From contig WHVD01000003.1 in NCBI GenBank assembly GCA_015178975.1, positions 372,001-436,000 of the forward strand: a DNA stretch of 64,000 nt, written 5' to 3'. Made by a program: the position numbers and the translations under genes. Shown here in pieces: positions 57,665 through 64,000 of the stretch. The notes below the pieces were generated by a model. It did no database searches. It was not told the DNA's origin and saw nothing but the letters and a program-made list of their open reading frames with translations. Each line of letters opens with the position of its first letter. Within the stretch, counting starts at the first letter, position 1. Source of the DNA: Hysterangium stoloniferum (lineage: Eukaryota; Basidiomycota; Agaricomycetes; Hysterangiales; Hysterangiaceae).

Positions 57665-59198
57665 ATGGACGTAGACGACTTGCATGAAGTGACCTTTATG
57701 TGGTCTGTCTTGCTCCTCGACAGCAGCTTCTTGTCTAATTGAGTGGCGATTTTAGGCCCGATTTGAATGCAAACGAAGTTATACTCACCGGAACATTCGA
57801 TAACGTGCGTGTTCTCTCTCTCTGTGCCCGCATCACACTTATCTTTGTCCTATACTGCAGTGGTCATTGTCAGTTCGGCTCACGAAGACACCGTCAGGGT
57901 TTCAGGGAACTGTTAAACTACCGTGGGGTAGTCGTACCTTATACAAGTATGTGGTTGACGGTCGCTGGATGACAGCCCAGTCGCAACCTCAGGAAACGGA
58001 CAACGCTGGTAATGTCAACAGCGTTTATGAATCTGTGAGTATCAATTTCTCTCGAAAGAGATTCATATATGCTCATTTAGTATCTTTCGGTGTCAGCCCT
58101 CCAAACCCGAATTGCCTTCCATTGAAGGGTTTGCGAATAAACCGGCGGAAGTGATGCCTGCGGTCGTCCCAGAGCTACAAACTTACGTTTCAAAAGACTA
58201 CAAGTCGCCCGAGGATGTAATTTCAAACACCCACACTTCAATTACACCGCCGGTTGTCGATTTGACAGAGAGGGCCACTGGCACTCACACAGAGCAACTG
58301 GTCTCTGAGGAGATGTCCGAACCTAGTCCGAGCCTACCAATTACTTCGCACACCAATGGGGCAGCCGACCTTGTGGTTGGTATGAGAAAGGTACTTTCAC
58401 ACTCAGGAAAAGATTCCGACGAAACTGAGTTCATCGTTACAGACAACGGATAACCAAGAGGCCGAACCCGCCACCGAGGAGCTTCCCTTGTTGACGACGG
58501 AAATTTTAGAAGTAGCTTCTGATAAGCCACAAGATCTAGGAGAGGTCGAGCGGGTAAACGTTGTATCGCCAAGTGATGAACCACCCATGTCTACTTCAGA
58601 GTATCAGTCAGTTGTAGTTCTGCCGCTGACAAAGGAGGCAGTTACGAGTTCCGCCGAACCAGCGACGACAAGTCCTGCTACCCAAAGTCCTATCGACAAG
58701 TCCGCTCTGCAAACTGCAATTGAAATAATCGCTTCGGATGTCACTGATGTGGAATCAATGGGAACAGCTGCTGGCATTGAGCCTGAGTTGGCCCCCGAAT
58801 GTGACGGATCGCTCCAGGCAGTACCAGCTGTCGCAGAACCAGCTAGGCAACTAGCCTCAACCCCAACACCCAATGCTTTTGGCGAACGTGATGTTCTCGA
58901 CTCCGTTGTTCAGAAGGAAGAGCCTAACCCAAATACAACTCAGACAGTCTCTGACGATAGCAGCGTAAAAAGCCACACATCCAAGAAAGAGATCAACGAT
59001 CATTTATCCCCCGTCGCTCTTGCCACTCCTTCGAAGGCCGAAAGGCTCCCGTCGTCCGAGTCCATGAAAGGTACAACTAGTTCATCCAATTCATCCAAAT
59101 TCGATAGCGTTCGGAAGAAGCGACTATCATTCTTTGGGAAGGTCAAACACTTCTTTCTTCATGACAAAGACGATCAGAAGGATCAAAAGGAAGCCTGA
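57665..59198 (+). CDS. CBM48 (AMPK glycogen-binding-like) domain protein, Mdg1/Crp1-like
   Basis: Five or so exons. The N-terminus is a CBM48 domain: DVDDLHEVTFMWPDLNANEV, ILTGTFDN, WSLSVRLTKTPSGFQGTVKL, SRTLYKYVVDGRWMTAQSQP, ETDNAGNVNSVYES. This is the carbohydrate-binding beta-sandwich seen in AMPK beta, Mdg1 and Crp1. The rest (~400 residues) is acidic, Ser/Thr-rich and disordered, ending in a basic SVRKKRLSFFGKVKHFFLH patch and KDQKEA. An intron of 52 nt (GTACTT...TTACAG, about 58390-58441) removes an in-frame stop after TDNG. Function: in yeast Mdg1 acts near pheromone signalling; here unknown. The domain lacks a partner enzyme domain, so it is not a branching enzyme. Confidence 0.82.
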
Positions 59199-59448
59199 TT
59201 CTTATAGTCTGCATCCCATGGTGGCATCCGAATTGACCTATTTCCTTTACCTATGCCTTCTGTGTTATGTTTTTATCACCCTAGCTTTGGTTATCCCGTT
59301 GCTTTTACCCTCTTGGATGTGCACATCGATGTTTTACGGAGAAACATGTACAAATACAAGGAATAAATAATAAACCCAAAAACGTTCTATATCCACCCCG
59401 ACTAACACGCTGTAAGAGTACTTATATCAATTGTATCGTTATCCTACT
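59199..59448. other. Convergent 3' spacer
   Basis: The 250 bp between convergent stop codons of the CBM48 gene and HBS1. No gene. Confidence 0.5.
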
Positions 59449-62400
59449 TTACGACGAGCTTACGACAATTCCTAGCATATTATTTCGGTAAGCTGAAAGG
59501 AAAATGCAGTATGAGAACTGACCAGCAGCGATGGTTTCGCCCCCTCGTCTTAGCAATATTCGTCCCATATCTTTATTAACTTCAAAGGTCTCCAAGGGAA
59601 TGACCATCGCCTGAGAAGCCGGTTCATTCATTGAGCTACTCCGTAGAGTCACTTCTATTTTAGCGGATACGTGCTTGCCAAGGACTCTGAACACGATATA
59701 GTCAAAATCCAGGGATAATAAAATAAGCCACATTGAAAATGATGATTACCTAGGATGCTGTTTGATCACAGTAGCTGTGGAACGGTCAAGAGTAGCTAGA
59801 AGCTTTGAGATGGTGGCAGGAACATTGCTAGATTGGTGAAAGAGTTCTATCTTTGGGATGCTCAATCTACAGCCAAGTATAACAACTCATTGACATACTA
59901 TTGCACCGGCTGTGATTGGTATCTCCATGTCAAACGTGATTACTTGCGCAACGAACTTCGTAACGAGTGGAACAAGATCTGATTGAGGGCACAGCACGAT
60001 GCCTACACTATGGGGGACATCAGTGTCTGTTTATAAGCAGATTTGAAGAATTGTACCTCAGATGAATTGGGTCTATCCCAGAAAGGTAAAGTGTGACGTT
60101 AGCACCAGCCGCAGCCCACGGCACACTGTCCTCTTCTCGCTCAATAACTAGAGATGGTGTTATGAGATCTTTCTGCACGCTTCATGTGAATGATTCTTAC
60201 GCCGCACGATAGCGCTCTCATCCCCAGGTAAGACTCGTAGACGTTCGCCGACCTGGACGACACCACTGCACACGCGGCCTGACACACCCAGTCCGGCAGA
60301 TAAGGAAGTTTGTCCTTTAAATACATTTGATATGGGGATGCGAAGGGGGGCATCCAGCAGGCGTATCGGAGGATCCAGTTGATCTGGACAATAAGCATAC
60401 ATTGCCTTAGTATGTCGCTCTGAGGGAGTTTGCCTCACTGCTTACCAATGAGATCGACAAGGGTTGGTCCCTCGTACCACTGGATAGACTCCTTGGCTCG
60501 TTTGTTCAGGTTAATGCCCATCATTGCGCTGACAGGTACAAATTTCGTTTTGGAGGGCAAAAACCCTGACTGTAGTAGGAAAGGGCGAAGATCTTCTACA
60601 ATTTCTGTATAGCGAGAGTCATCCCAGTTCACCTGTAAATATTGTATTAGATCACGTACATCGAACTAACTAACATGCCACAAATTACCTGGTCAAGTTT
60701 GTTCACTGCAACTACTACCTGTGAAACTCCTAAACTCCTGACAAGAAGCAGATGCTCCTTGGTTTGACCTCCACGTTGAAACCCTGCTTCAAATTCGCCA
60801 GTAGAAGCATCCACGACCAACAGTGCACAATCCGCTTGGGAAGCCCCTGATATCATATTAGGGATAAAGTCTCGGTGACCTGGTGCATCTAATAATGTGA
60901 CGTTTCGAGACGGCGTCTGAAAATTTTGCAACGCAATGTCCATTGTTACACCCCTGTTAGTGACATCAATCTATGATCTAAGGGCAAAAAAATTCCAACA
61001 GACCTCTCTCGTTCTTCAAGAGTCCCATCCAACTCCCAAGCCCAACTGAAACTACTTTTGCCTATTTTCTCACTGGCTCTCTCATTGGCAATGCGTTTCT
61101 TCTCGCCTACCTTGCCGAGCTCGTATAACAATCGGCCCATCAAGGTCGATTTACCTGCATCTACATGACCTATAGCACTATCATGAGAAGTGATTCCCGA
61201 GGGATTTCTTGAAGAAATCACCGATGACAACTAAACTAACACTCTTCCTTCCTTGATTGTCCCCTTCGAGGGCCAATCGAGCATCCGCCAATACTTTCTC
61301 ACGGGCCAGAGTAACTTTCGGAATGGGATGCTCCACCATACTTTCCGTATCGTCGTCAAGATTGAGGGCTGCTATATCAAATTGACGTTGATCAGGGGGC
61401 GCGGCCGCGGGACTGAGTCCAGTAATTTTAGAGGTATTTGGCTTGGCCGGTGCGGGAGACGCTGTTCTAGATGTCGCGGCCGCGGGCCTGAGTCCAGTAA
61501 TTTTAGAGGTTTTTGGCTTGGCCGGTGCGGGAGACGCTGCTCTAGATGTCGCGGCCGAGGTAAATTGAGAGGATGAAGGCTTTTTAGTTTTTGATGATGT
61601 TCGACTCGCTTTCTCCTCTTTCTTTGCGGCTATAAATTAGATCCCAGTTATAGTAGTATAGTCAGTAAAATGTTGCGTGAGCCAAGCCAACGAAGGTAAA
61701 CAAAACAACCGAAATGGCTCAGGATCGGGGAGGGAGAGCCAGAAGAGTCTTATGCCTGGCAGCAAGCACTGTATCATCAGGGCTCGGAACGTCAAATCTG
61801 AACCAAGGGTGCACTTGATCTGAAACTGCCGAAAACTTGCCAGAAGTTCCGCGTTTCAAAATAAAATCATTTGCATCTGATATTTTGGTCTCAGGAAGTA
61901 AGACGCGAGCAAAGGTTGAAGGTGCAGTTAGCCTGTGTGATTGGACAGGATAAAAAAGTTGTGAATCGTTCGATTCTATTGACTGTCCCGCAGTATCCGC
62001 AGGCAGAGTTTCGCGACCTTTCCGAATTTTCATGGCTAATTTTGATGTCCCAGAAGGTGGCTGGATAGTTGCCAACGGATTGCTGTTTAAACCATGAGAA
62101 GAACGTGTAAGGGGGGGTAGTTGAGCAGCTTTAGCTCTCGCTAAAAGTGATAGTTTCGAGGGAGCAGGGGAAGAAGAGCCAGACTGGATCGTAATAGGGG
62201 AAGTAGAGTGGGACTTTTCCATGGTTTTGGCTACCAGGGCTGACTGATTATTTGTTGAGAAAATTGAAGGACTATTAATAGGAGACCCGGAAATGAATGG
62301 TGATAACGCACACGGGGTGGCTGAGACGTTGCAAGCCCATATAGAGCTGGTTTGTTACTCAGCGCTATGGTTTTTGTTTTATGCGCGAGTGACAAACGCT

Positions 62401-63028
62401 GCAGGGCGGATAAAGGGGGCTGTGATGGGGGTGTTGGGATCTCGTGGCCTAGAATGGCTTTGCTAGTGAACATACAGCCCAGGGAAAAATAATAATCAAA
62501 GCAAAAGACCATAACCCAGCCGCAACCCTTTCCCGAGCCACTCGGATAACAGATGTGGAATGAACCGAGAACGGGGTCGGAACTTACCTCTCCTTTCTGA
62601 AGCAGCGTCACGCTTCGCCTTGTCCTCTGTAGAATATATGTGTGAAATACATAAATGATGAAATATGATTTACCTAACAGCCAGTCCACTGTTTGTTCTA
62701 CGTCAAAATAAAACTCCCAGGCTGCATCTCTGATTTGTGCATTTGATATGCCTGACGTGTCTTCCGAGCCAAATATCGACCTAACCTGTGCTACCGCAGT
62801 GTCTAATTGTACTACAATCCAAACATGTGAAGTCAACATCGTACATTAATAATATCTCAGATGTGTACCTTGCTGTTCTGGGGAGAGATCCGCTTCGCCG
62901 CCGTCAGAAAGAGCATCATCTTCCAATTCATCTAAAGTGATCTAATTCATTCTTATTTCTATAGTGCACTGAGTTTGTGGATGATTACCATCGATGTTGA
63001 TGTTTTTTATGAAACGATGACGCGACAT
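59449..63028 (-). CDS. HBS1: HBS1 GTPase / SKI7-like dual locus
   Basis: The Hbs1 N-domain starts at 63028 ([20 protein letters not shown]) and continues [24 protein letters not shown] sequence. The GTPase half reads [90 protein letters not shown], then beta domains ending [22 protein letters not shown]. Hbs1 with Dom34 rescues stalled ribosomes. A second exon (62230-61719) has its own stop and carries SKI7-like motifs, including [20 protein letters not shown]. The upstream exon donor (62587, phase 1) fits both that exon's acceptor and the GTPase-branch acceptor at 61629 in frame, so one locus can make both proteins. Between them lies a 25-aa tandem duplication. Confidence 0.88.
61401..61550 (-). 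repeat. In-frame 75-bp tandem duplication inside HBS1
   Basis: Two adjacent 75-bp copies beginning at gcggccgcgg (61401 and 61476) encode similar 25-residue units read as [20 protein letters not shown] on the minus strand. A third, partial boundary (gcggccgagg) follows at 61551. The period preserves the frame. Each copy contains a NotI site. Confidence 0.9.
61719..62230 (-). other. Alternative SKI7-like terminal exon of HBS1
   Basis: A minus-strand exon with a good acceptor (cctggtag) that reads in frame from the upstream exon: [79 protein letters not shown]-stop. The PSPDD segment resembles the conserved motif of Ski7 and of the short human HBS1L isoform that bridges the exosome and the Ski complex. 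It ends in TGA with no obvious donor close before it, so it would terminate a short isoform. Confidence 0.7.
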
Positions 63029-63125
63029 AAGTAGTAATGTATGTAGTGGGTGTAGCGAATGGAAAGTATAAACAAGCAAGCGCCCGAGAGGTGTGCTTTA
63101 TTTACACTGACTTTATCCAACAAAA
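63029..63125. promoter_or_regulatory. 97-bp bidirectional gap between HBS1 and RIM1
   Basis: Start codons of HBS1 (minus) and the ssDNA-binding protein gene (plus) lie 97 bp apart, so both promoters must share this interval. No specific motif identified. Confidence 0.35.
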
Positions 63126-63811
63126 ATGCTCCATTCTCTGCGAAATGCCAGAATCATGGCCAACGGCCAAATTAGGGTGTGTTTTCCTCTTACATATATA
63201 TTATCGTCACTGCTGAACGAAATATATTCCTCAAAAATAGGCCTTTGCGGTGTCCTCACACCGCGCAGACCTAGCAAAGCTTACGCTCATCGGTCGCTTG
63301 GGGAAGGATCCTCACGTGAAAACCACGAGTAACGACAAAGAATATGTAGTGTGAGTGTATCAAATAATCGTCTGGCCCTCGTCTCAGACAGTGTCGGTGT
63401 CTCCAGATATACCATCGCGACCAGAAACGCGCCGCCTCCCCCAAACGAAGATGGCAGTATGTCTAGTTTGCCTTGCGCATGATACTCCTGCATATGCACG
63501 ATTATAGCACGCCGTGAACCCACTACGTCCTGGCATAGCGTCATCTCCTTTAGTCCGAATTCCAACAACTACCTGAAGACTTTGAAGAAGGGTTCTCAAG
63601 TTTATGTCGAAGCTGCGTATGAGCTCAAAGACGCAGACCCATCGGCAGACCCGGATTCTCCCGCCGCTCAAAGGCAGATCTTCCTCCGCCACGGTATGTA
63701 CACCCATTATGACAATCTTTTGATGGCATCTACAGTAAACTTTTTTGTACAGAAACCTTGAAGGTGCTTTCGCGGCCTCCCCAAGTCGAGACTGAAGAAG
63801 AAGAAAAGTAG
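63126..63811 (+). CDS. Mitochondrial single-stranded DNA-binding protein (Rim1/SSB type)
   Basis: Five exons (63126-63176, 63241-63350, 63407-63456, 63508-63693, 63753-63811) join in frame to 151 residues. The N-terminus (MLHSLRNARIMANGQIRAFA) is an import-type presequence. The OB fold follows: ADLAKLTLIGRLGKDPHVKT, KEYVVYTIATRNAP, TSWHSVISFSPNSNNYLKTL, KKGSQVYVEAAYELKDADPS, RQIFLRHETLKVLSRPP, and an acidic end (TEEEEK). These are the SSB hallmarks (GRLGKDP, W-H-V-F, KGSQVYVE). It coats mitochondrial DNA during replication. About 40 residues of the first exons would be missed without the 63177-63240 intron. Confidence 0.93.
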
Positions 63812-64000
63812 GGACTATGTTCCTACAGCTGATGACAAACTTGTCCAGGATTGGTCAAATAATGTAACGATGTGCTTTTTGATAATAGTAATCTAATAAC
63901 TGCGGCCGAGAAGGAAGTTATGTGAGAGTGATTCGGGCATCCCCCTTTGGGTATCGCTAATAGACAAGTATCACTGATATTTGTGAAAACTGTGTGAAAG
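63812..64000. other. 3' flank at the window edge
   Basis: The last ~190 bp are A/T-rich downstream sequence of the ssDNA-binding protein gene. No gene seen. Confidence 0.4.

Noticed and set aside
1..64000. Biosynthetic gene cluster, CRISPR array or prophage-like system
   Set aside because: The FAD oxidase and lost peroxidase have no core synthase nearby. No spacer-repeat array is present, and the genes are ordinary intron-rich fungal genes.

Overview
The window is nuclear DNA of a filamentous basidiomycete, most likely an Agaricomycete. Nearly every gene is split by 45-60 nt GT-AG introns with CTNA-type branch sites. Genes are packed on both strands, often head-to-head with 55-270 bp between start codons, and the protein families (Nrc2/Fpk1-type AGC kinase, cytochrome b2, glycerophosphocholine acyltransferase, MscS channel with EF-hand, Tvp38, Pex11, Aft1-type bZIP) are fungal. 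All calls come from reading translations and splice signals by eye; no database search was run.

Layout. 1-12 kb: Fpk1-like kinase, HSF-type transcription factor, Tvp38-like membrane protein, a small one-pass protein, a Pex11-family protein and a Tctex-type dynein light chain. 12.6-13.8 kb: minisatellite of eight ~141-160 bp units. 14.2-26.1 kb: PPR protein, EF-hand MscS channel, AP-3 mu and a 1084-aa RGG/proline-rich protein of unknown function. 26.8-35.5 kb: hexokinase and a secreted GH31 alpha-glucosidase with an apparent 1-nt frameshift, interleaved with decay: a broken chloroperoxidase-family gene, a foldback element and a broken SurE-type nucleotidase. 35.7-49.6 kb: a dense housekeeping block (bZIP factor, ATP synthase d, Gpc1, tRNA adenosine deaminase Tad1, an unknown protein, Efm6-like methyltransferase, BolA, Cox15, proteasome alpha, mitoribosomal SOD-fold protein, Ost2/DAD1). 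49.6-54 kb: accessory stretch with a BBE-type FAD oxidase, an 88-bp tandem duplication and an integrase-like remnant. 54-63.8 kb: HAD phosphatase, cytochrome b2-type lactate dehydrogenase, CBM48 protein, HBS1/SKI7 and a mitochondrial ssDNA-binding protein.

How the genes fit together. Many products serve mitochondria (ATP synthase d, BolA, Cox15, mS42-type protein, Rim1 and probably the PPR protein), and most of these are one half of a divergent pair. Others serve membranes and trafficking (Fpk1, Gpc1, AP-3 mu, Tvp38, Ost2, Pex11, MscS). No CRISPR array, operon, tRNA or rRNA gene was recognised. The most notable observations are a single HBS1 locus that can encode both a GTPase and a short SKI7-like protein, a proteasome gene whose first coding exon is only the ATG, and a cluster of decayed genes and mobile-element debris.
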